Assembly (NCBI GenBank): GCA_934621885.1
Contig: CAKTUH010000001.1
Location: forward strand, 55,870 to 119,869
Origin: an uncultured Collinsella sp.
GTDB lineage: Bacteria > Actinomycetota > Coriobacteriia > Coriobacteriales > Coriobacteriaceae
Length of the DNA stretch: 64,000 nt
Reading direction: 5' to 3'
Every line of letters starts with the position of its first letter. The first letter of the stretch is position 1. The position numbers and the translations under genes are program-made. Shown here piece after piece: positions 8,635 through 17,381 of this stretch. Below the pieces are notes generated by a model. It was not told where the DNA came from. It saw only the letters and a program-made list of their open reading frames with translations, and did no database searches.

Positions 8635-9540
8635 GTGGGGGCTATTACTCCGGGCGTGCGCCTGCACGACCTTCCGCAGGGAACGGTCGAGGAGCGCATT
8701 CGCATGGCGGGCGAGCTCGGCTTTTCGTGCATTCAGCTGCCGAACAAGGTGCTCTATAAGTCGATGGGCATCAACCGCTTGGGCCTTACGCGCGAGCTTG
8801 CCGACCACTTGCGCGCGGTGCTCGACGAGGCAGGCGTCTCGGTCGCCGTGTTCGGCTGTTATAAGAATCTAGCGACCCCCGATCGCCAGCAGCTCATGGA
8901 CAACTTTGCCGAGTACGAGGCATGCCTGAACTTTGCCAAGATGCTCGGTGGCTGCCCGGTGGGCACCGAGACCGGTCGTCCCAACGCTCAGAACCGCGTG
9001 GCGGACGATCGCATGACCGACGAGGCACTCGACGCATTTGTGGAGGGTCTCAAGTATGTCTGTGGTCGTGCCGAGGCAATGGGCGGTCAGATTTTGATCG
9101 AGCCTGGCTGGAATGAGACGGTCAACACGCCCCAGCGTTGCCGCGAGGTGCTCGAGCGTGTGCCGAGCTCGGCGCTCGGTGTGATTTACGACCCGGTGTC
9201 GCTGCTGCATCCCAGCGTTGTCGGTGAGGCGCAGGAGATTACCTCGCGCATGCTCTACCTGTGCGGCAGCAAGGTTCGCGTACTGCACGCGAAGGACTAC
9301 GAGGTCGTGGATAACGAGGACGAGGCCGGCTGGTGCGATGGCACGGGCTCGCGTTTGGTGTGCCATGGCGTGGGCGAGACGGGTCGTTACGACTTTGAGC
9401 CCGTCGTTGCCTGGGCCGCTGCCGCCTGTCCGGGCATTCCGTGTGTGGTCGAGAACAGCGTGCCGGCGACGGCGGCCGGTTGCCTGACGACGCTCGAGCG
9501 TATGTCTGCCCGTTGCGAAGGCGCGCATCGGGAGATGTAG
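8635..9540 (+). CDS. Sugar-phosphate isomerase/epimerase-like TIM-barrel protein
   Basis: A 301-residue protein of the xylose-isomerase-like TIM-barrel superfamily (AP_endonuc_2). Visible features are an early GELGFSCIQLP strand-helix, an ILIEPGWNE strand with the usual metal-binding Glu, YDPVSLLHP, and a VLHAKDYEV strand with His and Asp. These fit a divalent-metal sugar isomerase or epimerase. The GTG at 8635 is preferred because AAGGGA lies 10 bases upstream; a GTG at 8626 is too close. It is translationally linked to the GH105 gene (one-base gap), so it probably handles a sugar or sugar acid released from pectin. The exact substrate cannot be read from sequence. Confidence 0.82.
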   Translation: MGAITPGVRLHDLPQGTVEERIRMAGELGFSCIQLPNKVLYKSMGINRLGLTRELADHLRAVLDEAGVSVAVFGCYKNLATPDRQQLMDNFAEYEACLNFAKMLGGCPVGTETGRPNAQNRVADDRMTDEALDAFVEGLKYVCGRAEAMGGQILIEPGWNETVNTPQRCREVLERVPSSALGVIYDPVSLLHPSVVGEAQEITSRMLYLCGSKVRVLHAKDYEVVDNEDEAGWCDGTGSRLVCHGVGETGRYDFEPVVAWAAAACPGIPCVVENSVPATAAGCLTTLERMSARCEGAHREM

Positions 9541-9637
9541 CGTGGCTGGCGGCCGCTATGGACGGCTGGGCTAGCCGGTACTGGGCAGCAGCTGGAACTG
9601 CCCGTTATTGTGTTGATGCGAATCAGAGGGGAATCGC

Positions 9638-10855
9638 GTGGCTATCCACATTGTCGAGGAAGCAAATCGTTGTCTGGGTTGTAAAAGGGCGTTCTGCCAG
9701 ATCAAGGGCTGTCCGGTGCAGACGCCTATCCCGCAGGTCATCGATCTGTTTAAGCAACGTCGTCTGGAGGAAGCGGGCGAGCTGCTGTTCCAGAACAACC
9801 CCATGAGCGCGGTCTGCTCCATGGTGTGCAACCATTCGGGCCAGTGCGAGGGCTCGTGCGTTCAGGGTCGCAAGGGCACGCCGGTGCATTTTTCGAGCAT
9901 CGAGAACTATATTTCCACGGCGTACCTCGACCGCAAGGAGTGGAAGCCTGCGCCGTCGTGCGGCAAGAAGGTCGCTGTGGTCGGCTCCGGTCCCGCCGGC
10001 ATTACCGTTGCCATTAAGATGGCCCAGCTGGGCTGCGCCGTTACCGTGTTTGAGCAGCGCCCCGAGATCGGCGGCGTGCTGGAGTACGGCATCCCCGAGT
10101 TCCGTCTGCCGCGCTCGCTGGTGCAAAAGTACCGCCACGTGATGTGCTCGCTCGGCGTGCGCGTGCGCCCCTCGACCACCATCGGCGGCGCGCTGCATAT
10201 CGACGATCTGCTGCGCGACGGTTATGACGCGGTCTTTGTGGGCACCGGCACTTGGCGTGCCCGCAAGCTGGGAATCCCCGGCGAGTCGCGCGGCAACGTG
10301 CTGTTTGGTATCGACTATCTGGTCGACCCCACAAGTGTGGCGATCGGGCAGAACGTGGCGGTTATCGGCGCCGGTAACGTCGCTATGGATGTTGCCCGTA
10401 CCGCGCTGCGCTCGGGCGCTCGCAAGGTCACCGTGTATGCCCGCTCGCGCCACATCTCGGCAATTGACGACGAGGTCGAGCTGACCGAGCTCGACGGTGC
10501 CGAGATCGTGTGCGGCAAGGCCATCTGCGCTATCGACGATAACGGCCCCGTGTTCGAGACGGCCATCTTCGACGAGGACAACAACGTGGTGGGCTACGAG
10601 GAAGAGCTCGACCATGCCGCGGCCGATACCATCGTCATCGCGGCCTCGCAGGTGCCCAAGGACAAGCTCGTGCTTACGACGGGCGGCCTGGAGACCGATC
10701 ATCGCGGCCTGCTTTCGGTCGATGAGCACGGCATGACCACCGTGCCCGGCGTCTTTGCCGCCGGCGACGTGGTCAACGGTCCGCTTACCGTGGTCCATGC
10801 CGTGGCCGGCGCCAAGCTTGCCGTCGAAGGCATGACATCCTACCTGGGCCTCTAA
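9638..10855 (+). CDS. GltD-like NAD(P)H-dependent FAD oxidoreductase with N-terminal Fe-S motif
   Basis: A 405-residue flavoprotein. The N-terminal domain has Cys motifs CLGCKRAFC, CP and CSMVCNHSGQCEGSC, as in the Fer4_20 domain of glutamate synthase small subunits. An FAD Rossmann fold follows (VVGSGPAG near residue 110) and a nested NAD(P) Rossmann fold (VIGAGNVAMD near residue 245); the C-terminal GDVVNG closes the FAD site. It could pass electrons from NAD(P)H to a partner, perhaps the OYE-type reductase encoded next, or act as a general transhydrogenase-like enzyme. A true GltB large subunit is not present here. The start is a GTG at 9638 with GAGGGGA upstream. Confidence 0.82.
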   Translation: MAIHIVEEANRCLGCKRAFCQIKGCPVQTPIPQVIDLFKQRRLEEAGELLFQNNPMSAVCSMVCNHSGQCEGSCVQGRKGTPVHFSSIENYISTAYLDRKEWKPAPSCGKKVAVVGSGPAGITVAIKMAQLGCAVTVFEQRPEIGGVLEYGIPEFRLPRSLVQKYRHVMCSLGVRVRPSTTIGGALHIDDLLRDGYDAVFVGTGTWRARKLGIPGESRGNVLFGIDYLVDPTSVAIGQNVAVIGAGNVAMDVARTALRSGARKVTVYARSRHISAIDDEVELTELDGAEIVCGKAICAIDDNGPVFETAIFDEDNNVVGYEEELDHAAADTIVIAASQVPKDKLVLTTGGLETDHRGLLSVDEHGMTTVPGVFAAGDVVNGPLTVVHAVAGAKLAVEGMTSYLGL

Positions 10856-10872
10856 CCCATCCCACCCTTATC

Positions 10873-10939
10873 AGTTGCGGTGAAATACGGACTGTTTTGG
10901 CTGTCAAACGCCTCAATTGCTCCGTATTCCACCGCAACT
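10873..10939. repeat. 67-bp palindromic repeat, copy a
   Basis: First of five intergenic palindromes of exactly 67 bp with AGTTGCGGTG and CACCGCAACT ends. The arms pair over 19 bp with one G-T position. The right end runs into TTTTTT, so in plus orientation it may also terminate transcription of the GltD-like gene. Confidence 0.85.
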
Positions 10940-11055
10940 TTTTTGTGGGTCGAGCAAAAGGTAGGGGAGTGCGTGCGGCTGTGCGCCGGGCGGTTGCTGG
11001 TACGATAGGGGAATCAGCAAGTGCCGCCACGCGGCTCAAACGAAAGGAAGCCTGT

Positions 11056-13005
11056 ATGGAGTCCTCCGCCTATCCGATGCTCTTTAGCCCGATCAAGGTC
11101 GGTACGACCGAGGTCAAGAACCGTGTCTTTATGCCGCCGGTGTCCACCAACCTGGCTGACCACGGCTATGTGACCGATGACCTGGTCGATCACTACCGCG
11201 CACGTGCCAAGGGCGGCGTGGGCCTCATCATCACCGAGGTCGTGACGGTCGAGCCCACCTATACCTATCTGCCGGGCGATATGTGCTGCTATGACGACAC
11301 GTTCATTCCCGGTTGGGAAAAGCTCGCCGCCGCCGTGCACGAGTACGGCTGCAAGATCATGCCGCAACTCTTCCACCCCGCCTATATGGCCTTTAACATT
11401 CCGGGCACGCCGCGCCTAATCGCCCCGTCCTTTGTGGGCCCGTCCTATGCCCGCGAGGCACCGCGCCCCATCACGGTTGACGAGATTCACGAGCTCACGC
11501 ACCAGTTTGGCGACGCTGCCGTTCGCATGCAGAAGGCCGGCGTCGATGGTGTCGAGGTCCATGCTGCCCACGCTCACGGTATGCTCGGCGGCTTCTTGAC
11601 CCCGCTCTACAACAAGCGCACCGACGAATACGGCGGTTCGCTCGATGCCCGTATGCGCTTCTTGCTCGAGGTCATCGCCGAGATTCGCGAGCGCTGCGGC
11701 AAGGACTTTATCATCGACGTCCGTATTTCGGGCGACGAGTACACCGATGGCGGCCTGACCCTCAACGACATGATCTATGTCTCGCGTCGCCTGGAGAAGG
11801 CCGGCGTCGATATGATCCACGTTTCGGGCGGTACCACCATTAAGCGCGGCTCCGCTATTCCGGCCGCCGGTACCCAGCAGGCCTCGCACGCCGCCTGCTC
11901 GCGTGAGATCAAAAAGCACGTGAACATTCCCGTTGCCACGGTCGGCCGCATTAACGAGGCGTGGATTGCCGAGGAGCTGATCGAGGACGGCGCCGCCGAC
12001 ATCTGCATGATGGGCCGCGCCAACCTGTGCGATGCCGAGTTCTGCAACAAGGCGGCTTCCGGCAACGCCGATGATATCCGTCCCTGCATCGGCTGCCTGC
12101 GCTGCCTGAACGGCATTATGTTCGGCAAGCGCATCTCCTGCACCGTTAACCCCGATGTCGAGCGCGACGAGGCCGGCTACGAGCCTGCCGCCGAGGCCAA
12201 GAACGTGCTCGTTGTGGGCGCCGGTCCCGCTGGCATGGAGGCGGCGTTCATTGCCGCCAAGCGCGGACATAACGTGGTGCTCGTGGACAAGCAGGATGAG
12301 CCGGGCGGCGAGATGCGCATCGCAGCCGTCCCGCCGGCAAAGCAGGAGCTCACCCGCGTGATCAAGTACCAGTATCGTCGTCTGGCCGAGGCCGGCGTGA
12401 AGTGCATCTTTGGTACCGAGCTTTCTGCCGAGGACATTCAGCGTGACTACGCCGGGTACGAGGTCGTCCTGGCCTATGGTGCCGAGCCCATCGCTCCGGC
12501 CTTTATGCAGGGCTTTAAGCAGGTCATGACCGCTGACGACCTGCTGGGCGGCAACGCCTTCCCGGGTAAGAAGATCGTTATTGTGGGCGGCGGCACCGTC
12601 GGCTGCGAGACGGCTGACTACCTGGCCCCGCTGGTCAACGACCTGTCGCCGGCCAACCGCGACGTCACCGTCATCGAGATGACCAAGACGCTCGCCGCCA
12701 ACGAGGGCGGCGCCGGCCGCGCGGTCCTCATCACGCGTATGCTCTCCAAGGGCGTTCACGTGCTGACCGAGGCCAAGGTGACCGAGATCACCGAGGACAC
12801 CATCAGCTACGAGAAGGATGGCGAGGTCCACACCATTACCGGTGCGGACACGCTGGTGCTGGCCATGGGTTACCGTCCCAACACCAAGCTTGCCGACGAC
12901 CTGGCTGCGGCCGGTGTTACCACCCACGTGCTGGGCGACGCCAACAAGTGCGGCAACATCCGCGACGCCATCGGCGACGGCTACAAGATCGCCTGCGCCC
13001 TCTAG
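11056..13005 (+). CDS. Old yellow enzyme-type NADH:flavin oxidoreductase (FadH/BaiCD-like)
   Basis: A 649-residue three-part protein. Residues 1-350 form an FMN-binding TIM barrel (NRVFMPPVS, then HAAHAHGMLGGFLTP, then NKRTDEYGGS). A 4Fe-4S motif CIGCLRC...C follows near residue 345, then FAD and NAD(P) Rossmann domains (VVGAGPAGMEAA near 395; IVGGGTVGCETAD near 515). This is the layout of 2,4-dienoyl-CoA reductase, trimethylamine dehydrogenase and the gut BaiCD/enoate reductases, which reduce activated C=C bonds. The pectin context suggests an unsaturated sugar-acid or aromatic substrate, but this is a guess. The ATG at 11056 follows AAAGGAAG; the open frame extends upstream without a better start. 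Confidence 0.88.
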   Translation: MESSAYPMLFSPIKVGTTEVKNRVFMPPVSTNLADHGYVTDDLVDHYRARAKGGVGLIITEVVTVEPTYTYLPGDMCCYDDTFIPGWEKLAAAVHEYGCKIMPQLFHPAYMAFNIPGTPRLIAPSFVGPSYAREAPRPITVDEIHELTHQFGDAAVRMQKAGVDGVEVHAAHAHGMLGGFLTPLYNKRTDEYGGSLDARMRFLLEVIAEIRERCGKDFIIDVRISGDEYTDGGLTLNDMIYVSRRLEKAGVDMIHVSGGTTIKRGSAIPAAGTQQASHAACSREIKKHVNIPVATVGRINEAWIAEELIEDGAADICMMGRANLCDAEFCNKAASGNADDIRPCIGCLRCLNGIMFGKRISCTVNPDVERDEAGYEPAAEAKNVLVVGAGPAGMEAAFIAAKRGHNVVLVDKQDEPGGEMRIAAVPPAKQELTRVIKYQYRRLAEAGVKCIFGTELSAEDIQRDYAGYEVVLAYGAEPIAPAFMQGFKQVMTADDLLGGNAFPGKKIVIVGGGTVGCETADYLAPLVNDLSPANRDVTVIEMTKTLAANEGGAGRAVLITRMLSKGVHVLTEAKVTEITEDTISYEKDGEVHTITGADTLVLAMGYRPNTKLADDLAAAGVTTHVLGDANKCGNIRDAIGDGYKIACAL

Positions 13006-13020
13006 TCAACCCCTTGGTGC

Positions 13021-13072
13021 ATGGGGGTCAGGTTACTTTGCACCAACTTGGTGCATGTAGACCTGACCCCAT
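13021..13072. repeat. Nested palindrome with GGGGTCAGGT / ACCTGACCCC arms
   Basis: Outer arms GGGGTCAGGT and ACCTGACCCC enclose an inner TGCACCAA/TTGGTGCA stem. It lies between convergent genes. Such arms resemble REP sequences handled by Y1-type (RAYT) transposases in other bacteria; no such transposase is in this window. Confidence 0.65.
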
Positions 13073-13087
13073 TGCATCAGTTGATAG

Positions 13088-13131
13088 CAAAAAGCGGCGG
13101 CCGTCCCGTGTTTTGGGGCGGCCGCCGCTTG
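13088..13131 (-). terminator. Terminator of the RpiB-like gene
   Basis: An AAGCGGCGGCCG / CGGCCGCCGCTT stem is followed on the minus strand by five T residues, about 25 bases after the stop of the minus-strand gene. Confidence 0.85.
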
Positions 13132-13154
13132 CGTTTAGCTGCGATGGGTCGCGA

Positions 13155-13796
13155 TTAGAGACCCAAGAGCTCCTTGACCTTGGCGATGATGGCCTCGTCG
13201 GTGGCGTTGGCGAAGAAGTACTCCTGGAAGTGCTCACCGGCGAGTGCGCCCTTGACCAGGTCCTGGTCGATCTCGCCCAGGACATCGACGAGCGGACGCA
13301 TGGTCACAGCGCGGACGCCGTCGAGGATCTTCTTGTTGCGCTGCTCGGGCTCAACACGCTCGGCAGGATAGCCGTTGCCCGAACCAAAGCCAAAGAGCTT
13401 CTCAAAGGTGTACTCGAGGTTGAGCTCCTGGCCCCAGCCGTTCTTGAGGGCGAAGGGCATGGCGACGGCGTTACCGTCGTTGACCTGGGCGAAGGTGTAG
13501 GCGTCCAGCGGGTCGGCGACATGGCCGCAGAGCACGCCAGGGAAGGAGTTGCAAGCGAGCATGGCGCCCTCGCCGGTGCCGCAGCCGGTCACGACATAGT
13601 CGGCAGCGCCGGAGTTGAGCAGCACGGCGGCCAGGATGCCGTTCTGAACGTAGGTGAGCGGCTTGGAGTCGGCGTCGGCATACATGCCATAGTTAAAGAC
13701 GGTGTGACCCATGGGCTCGACAACCTTCTTAAGGGCAGCCTCGATCATGGGGTTCTTGGAGTTCTGAGAGTTCTCATTGATCAGAGCGATCTTCAT
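13155..13796 (-). CDS. RpiB/LacAB-family isomerase, DhuI-like
   Basis: A 213-residue member of the RpiB/LacA/LacB sugar isomerase superfamily with a C-terminal extension. It shows MKIALINENSQ at the start, then GCGTGEGAMLACN, the signature loop with the Cys/Gly-rich anion site, and GHVADPLDAY. In streptococci an RpiB-family enzyme (DhuI) isomerises 4-deoxy-L-threo-5-hexosulose-uronate, the open form of unsaturated uronate, instead of the unrelated KduI. A KduD/DhuD-type reductase gene lies directly upstream on the same strand and no KduI is visible, so DhuI function is likely here. Ribose-5-phosphate or galactose-6-phosphate isomerase is a less likely alternative. Confidence 0.82.
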   Translation of the reverse strand: MKIALINENSQNSKNPMIEAALKKVVEPMGHTVFNYGMYADADSKPLTYVQNGILAAVLLNSGAADYVVTGCGTGEGAMLACNSFPGVLCGHVADPLDAYTFAQVNDGNAVAMPFALKNGWGQELNLEYTFEKLFGFGSGNGYPAERVEPEQRNKKILDGVRAVTMRPLVDVLGEIDQDLVKGALAGEHFQEYFFANATDEAIIAKVKELLGL

Positions 13797-13820
13797 TGCG
13801 AAATACCTTTCCTATTTCTA

Positions 13821-13887
13821 ACTTGCGGTGGAATAGTCCCTATTCATCCTGATAGATGGCCTATACAGGAACTATTTCACCGCAACT
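13821..13887. repeat. 67-bp palindromic repeat, copy b
   Basis: Same length and ends as the copy at 10873, with TTGCGGTGGAATAGT pairing to ACTATTTCACCGCAA (one G-T step). It lies just upstream of the RpiB-like start codon, inside the kduD to RpiB-like intergenic space. Confidence 0.82.
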
Positions 13888-13923
13888 ACTAAATGAACCT
13901 AAATGTGGGAGCGCGGTGAGCGA

Positions 13924-14021
13924 GCGGGCTTGAGGCGGAGCAGGTTGCCTTGAAAGAGGAGGGAAGCGTACTTGGGTACGCGACCGACGATTGAAAGGCA
14001 AGATGCCCGTCTCAAGCCCGC
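13924..14021 (-). other. Conserved structured element C, copy 1
   Basis: A long nested hairpin: GCGGGCTTGAG with CTCAAGCCCGC outside, TTGCCTT with AAGGCAA inside, and a central GCGTAC/GTACGC stem. The 38-base core (13952-13989) matches 34 of 38 bases of the reverse complement of 44446-44483, while the outer arms differ but still pair. Both copies lie just 3' of a gene, in the same orientation to it (here kduD). Confidence 0.65.
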
Positions 14022-14028
14022 GCAGCGC

Positions 14029-14838
14029 CTAAGCAGGCTGTTTGCCGATATAGGCTAGAATTCCGCCGTCGACGTAGAGGATGTGGCCGTTGACGAAGTT
14101 CGAGGCGTCGGAAGCCAGGAACACGGCGGGGCCCTTCAGATCCTCGGGCGTGCCCCAACGGGCGGCCGGGGTCTTGGCGATGATGAACTGGTCAAACGGG
14201 TGACGGCTGCCGTCGGGCTGCGTCTCGCGCAGCGGCGCGGTCTGCGGCGTGGCGATATAGCCAGGCCCAATGCCGTTGCACTGGATGTTGGCCTCGCCAA
14301 ACTCAGAGCAGATGTTCTTGGTGAGCAGCTTAAGACCACCCTTGGCGGCGGCGTAGCCAGCGATGGTCTCGCGACCAAGCTCGCTCATCATCGAGCAGAT
14401 GTTGATAATCTTGCCGTGACCCTTGGCGATCATGCCGGGCAGGCAGGCCTTGGACACGATAAACGGCGCGTTGAGGTCGATGTCGACGACGCGGCGGAAG
14501 TCCTCGGCGCTCATCTCGAGCATGGGGGTGCGCTGGATAACGCCAGCGTTGTTAATCAGAATGTCGGGCGTAGTGCCAAAGTCGGCCTCGATCTTGGAGA
14601 TGAGCTCGGCGACGACGGCCTCGTCGGTAACATCTGCCACGTAGCCATGAGCCTCAAAGCCCAGCTCGCGGTAGTGCTTCTCGGCCTCGGCGACCTTGTC
14701 GGCGTGACGCGCGTTAAAGGCGATTTTGGCGCCGGCCTCGCCGAGCGCCTCGGCCATGGCCATGCCGATGCCATAGGTGGCGCCGGTTACCAGAGCGACC
14801 TTGCCATCCAGGCGGAAGCTGTCCATAAGGTTAGACAT
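14029..14838 (-). CDS. kduD: KduD/DhuD-like short-chain dehydrogenase (diketo acid to KDG)
   Basis: A 269-residue classical SDR. The cofactor motif TGATYGIG lies near residue 18, NNAGV near 95, the catalytic Ser in ICSMMS, and YAAAK carries the Tyr and Lys. Sequence style and length match 2-deoxy-D-gluconate 3-dehydrogenase (KduD), which reduces 2,5-diketo-3-deoxygluconate to KDG with NAD(P)H. Its neighbours, an RpiB-like isomerase downstream and KDG kinase and aldolase in the window, support this role. A GTGAACGTTCAC operator sits about 105 bases upstream of the start codon. AAAGGAC provides the ribosome site. Confidence 0.88.
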   Translation of the reverse strand: MSNLMDSFRLDGKVALVTGATYGIGMAMAEALGEAGAKIAFNARHADKVAEAEKHYRELGFEAHGYVADVTDEAVVAELISKIEADFGTTPDILINNAGVIQRTPMLEMSAEDFRRVVDIDLNAPFIVSKACLPGMIAKGHGKIINICSMMSELGRETIAGYAAAKGGLKLLTKNICSEFGEANIQCNGIGPGYIATPQTAPLRETQPDGSRHPFDQFIIAKTPAARWGTPEDLKGPAVFLASDASNFVNGHILYVDGGILAYIGKQPA

Positions 14839-14943
14839 ACCGGTCCTTTCAAAAGAAACGTTTATCTATAAAAAACCTGCTTCTAATACAAGGTCAGTAT
14901 AGGAGAAGCCGCCAAATAATACTTGGAGCTTATCCAAAAATAG

Positions 14944-14955
14944 GTGAACGTTCAC
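14944..14955. promoter_or_regulatory. LacI-type operator GTGAACGTTCAC upstream of kduD
   Basis: A perfect 12-bp palindrome identical to the core of the site at 21843 and near-identical to the two sites at 7314 and 7355. It lies between divergent-control candidates only on the kduD side, so it probably controls kduD and the RpiB-like gene. Confidence 0.7.
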
Positions 14956-14994
14956 TTCTGACAGTTAAACGGTATGTGAGAATGAGGATAGGCC

Positions 14995-15687
14995 TTAGGC
15001 GTTCTGCCCCTGCTTTCCCTCCGCGATCATGTTGCGGTTGTAGACCAGGTGCAGATACATCGCATCGTGCGCGGCGGTGGGGTTGCGTGCGGCGATGGCA
15101 TCGGCCACGCCGCGGTGGGTACGGATGGTCTCCTCGACGAGCTTTTTACCGGTGACGTCGATAAAGAGGGGAACGGATGCCTTGAGCACGCCCATCAGAC
15201 GGGGAACGACAAGGTTTCCGCAGCTCTCGGCAATGGCATTGTGAAACGCAGTGTCGGCGGCGGAGTAGTCTTCGCCAAGGGCGGCCAAGCGCTCGGACTC
15301 GTCGCAGAGCTCTTTAATGCAGGCAATTTGATCGTCGGTTGCGTGCTCGGCCGCCATGCTTGCCATCTGCGGCTCGATCATAAAGCGAACCTCGAGCAGG
15401 TCGCGCGCCAGACGCTGCTTGTCATCGATAAAGGTAAAGCCCAACGGGTCCTCGGCAACGCCGGGGTTGGACGCCACATAGGTGCCCGACCCCTGCTTAA
15501 TGCGCACGATGTTGCGCGATTGCAGCAACTTCATGGCCTCGCGAACGGTGCTCCGACCGGCTCCTAGGCGCTCAACCAGCACGGCTTCCTTGGGCAAGCG
15601 ATCGCCCTGGCCAAGGTTCTCGTCCAGGATCAGTTGAATGATTTTATCAGCAATCTGCTCGGGGAGTCCCGACTCGGCTCGTGCCAC
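14995..15687 (-). CDS. GntR-family (FadR/FCD) transcriptional regulator
   Basis: A 230-residue protein. The N-terminal winged helix (residues 10-75) shows LPKEAVLVERLGAGRSTVREAM and the GSGTYV wing. The C-terminal FCD all-helical domain (about 90-220) has the DTAFHNAIAES helix and a late His cluster that usually bind a metal and a small organic acid. FCD regulators often sense gluconate, galactonate, galacturonate or related acids. It is divergent from a GntP permease gene, with a perfect 9-1-9 inverted repeat in the gap, so it very likely represses that permease and dehydratase and itself. The ligand is unknown. Confidence 0.88.
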   Translation of the reverse strand: MARAESGLPEQIADKIIQLILDENLGQGDRLPKEAVLVERLGAGRSTVREAMKLLQSRNIVRIKQGSGTYVASNPGVAEDPLGFTFIDDKQRLARDLLEVRFMIEPQMASMAAEHATDDQIACIKELCDESERLAALGEDYSAADTAFHNAIAESCGNLVVPRLMGVLKASVPLFIDVTGKKLVEETIRTHRGVADAIAARNPTAAHDAMYLHLVYNRNMIAEGKQGQNA

Positions 15688-15812
15688 GTTTCACCTCATG
15701 TCTAAGAATTCATCAGAGCTATTCTAGCCCATCAACGATGAGGTGCAGGTCGCTGCTCCCACGATCGACGAACAATATCTACCGTTTACCGCCAAAAACC
15801 GACCGTTCGCTA

Positions 15813-15831
15813 AAATACATCAGATGTATTT
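15813..15831. promoter_or_regulatory. Perfect 19-bp operator AAATACATC-A-GATGTATTT
   Basis: A 9-bp inverted repeat with a one-base centre between the divergent GntR-type regulator and the gntP-like gene, followed at 15848 by a partial second copy (ACATCAGAC...TATTT). The size and symmetry fit an FCD GntR-dimer site. Confidence 0.75.
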
Positions 15832-15920
15832 CAAAAAAGTTTCCCTTTGAAACATCAGACCTATTTAAAACGCGCTATAGTCGTAGGCGAATTCAAAAGG
15901 TCTGATGAATTGGAGGAAAG

Positions 15921-17282
15921 ATGTCAGACCCAACGTTTATGGCAGACCCCACCAGGCTCGTCATCGCCGCCATCGTGGGCATTGCGCTGCTGCTTGCGCT
16001 CATCATCAAGTTCAAGCTGCACCCCGTGCTGTCGATGATGGTCTCGGCGCTTGCGATCGGCATCGGCGCGGGCATGCCGCTCGATTTGGTGGCAGACACC
16101 GTCACCAAGGGCGTGGGCACCACGCTGCAAAACATCGCCTTGCTCATTGGCCTGGGATCGATGTTTGGTCAGATCCTGGAGGAGAGCGGCGGCGCCAAGA
16201 AGATCGCTCAGACCTTTATCGATACCTTCGGTCAGGGTCACTCCAGCTGGGCGCTGGGCATCACCGGCCTGGTCATCGGCACCACGGTGTTCTTTGAGGC
16301 CGGCGTGGTCGTTCTGATCCCGCTCGCGTTTAGCGTGGCATCGCAGACCAAGAAGTCGACCCTCTACTACGGCATCGCCCTGCTCGCGGGACTGGCAGCC
16401 GGCTATGCGTTCGTGCCACCTTCGGCCGGCTCGGTTCTGGTTGCCGGCACGCTCGGCGTCGATCTGGGCACCATGATCCTCGTCGGTATCCCCACCGCCT
16501 ATGTCGCCATGGCCGTCGCCGGCGTCGTCTGGGGCCGCAACGTGGGTGGCCGCATCTTTACGGACGTCCCCGAGCACTTCACCTCTGCCGAGGGTGCGAG
16601 CGACGACAAGGAGCTTCCCTCCTTTGGCATGGTGCTCGCGATCGTGCTCACGCCGCTTTGCCTGATTCTGCTGGGCACGCTGTCCTCGTACATTCCCATG
16701 CCCGAACAGGTCGCCTCGATCCTCGCCTTCCTGGGCAAGCCGTTCGTTGCCCTCACCATCGCCACGCTCATCGCCATGTATCTGCTGGGCGCCCGCCGCG
16801 GCTACTCCGGTGCCGAGCTCAAGGCCCTGCTCGACCGCTCGCTTAAGCCCGTCGGCATGATCTTGCTGGTCATCGCCTGCGGCGGCGTCATCCGCTGGAT
16901 GCTGCAGGACTGCGGCCTGGGTCAGGTCATCGGCCCCGTGCTCGAGAGCTGCCCGCTTCCGCTCGTGGTCGTCGGCTTCCTCATCGCCGCGCTCGTCCGC
17001 GCTTCGGTCGGTAGCTCCATCGTGTCCATGACCATGGCTTCGGGCATTATGGCCGCCATGCCTGCGGTCGCCGGTGCCTCGGTGCTCATGCGCGCCGCCA
17101 TCTGCCTTGCCATCTGCGGTGGCGCCACGGCACTCTCGCACGTCAACGATGCCGGCTTCTGGATGTGCTCTTCGTTCCTCGAGATCGACGAGAAGACCAC
17201 CCTCAAGTCTTGGACTGTTATGGAGACGATCATCGGTCTTACGGGCCTCGCCTGCGCCCTGGTGATTTCGTTCTTCGCCTAG
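15921..17282 (+). CDS. GntP-family gluconate/sugar-acid:H+ symporter
   Basis: A 453-residue membrane protein with about 12-14 hydrophobic segments and the GntP family hallmarks: GLGSMFGQILEESGGAKKIAQT near residue 75, a VFFEAGVV motif near 115, and SHVNDAGFW near the C-terminus. GntP proteins import gluconate, ketogluconates, fructuronate or similar acids with protons. The gene follows a GntR regulator and precedes an IlvD/Edd dehydratase, which suggests import and dehydration of an aldonic acid to a 2-keto-3-deoxy acid that enters the KDG pool encoded at 24012-25951. GGAGGAAAG precedes the ATG. Confidence 0.9.
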   Translation: MSDPTFMADPTRLVIAAIVGIALLLALIIKFKLHPVLSMMVSALAIGIGAGMPLDLVADTVTKGVGTTLQNIALLIGLGSMFGQILEESGGAKKIAQTFIDTFGQGHSSWALGITGLVIGTTVFFEAGVVVLIPLAFSVASQTKKSTLYYGIALLAGLAAGYAFVPPSAGSVLVAGTLGVDLGTMILVGIPTAYVAMAVAGVVWGRNVGGRIFTDVPEHFTSAEGASDDKELPSFGMVLAIVLTPLCLILLGTLSSYIPMPEQVASILAFLGKPFVALTIATLIAMYLLGARRGYSGAELKALLDRSLKPVGMILLVIACGGVIRWMLQDCGLGQVIGPVLESCPLPLVVVGFLIAALVRASVGSSIVSMTMASGIMAAMPAVAGASVLMRAAICLAICGGATALSHVNDAGFWMCSSFLEIDEKTTLKSWTVMETIIGLTGLACALVISFFA

Positions 17283-17381
17283 TCAAGCAACTCATGCCGA
17301 GCCGTACGCTCGGCACCAATAACTATCTGATCTATTAACCGACGATTGGTACAACCGTTCAAACCAAAAGAGGAGTACACC

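Noticed and set aside
7380..8732. Long minus-strand open frame opposite the GH105 gene
   Set aside because: Mirror of a strongly coding high-GC gene; the plus-strand protein has catalytic motifs and the minus-strand one has none.
15924..17141. 405-residue minus-strand frame opposite the gntP-like gene
   Set aside because: Low-complexity Ala/Asp/Gly-rich product without a ribosome site; the membrane protein on the plus strand is clear.
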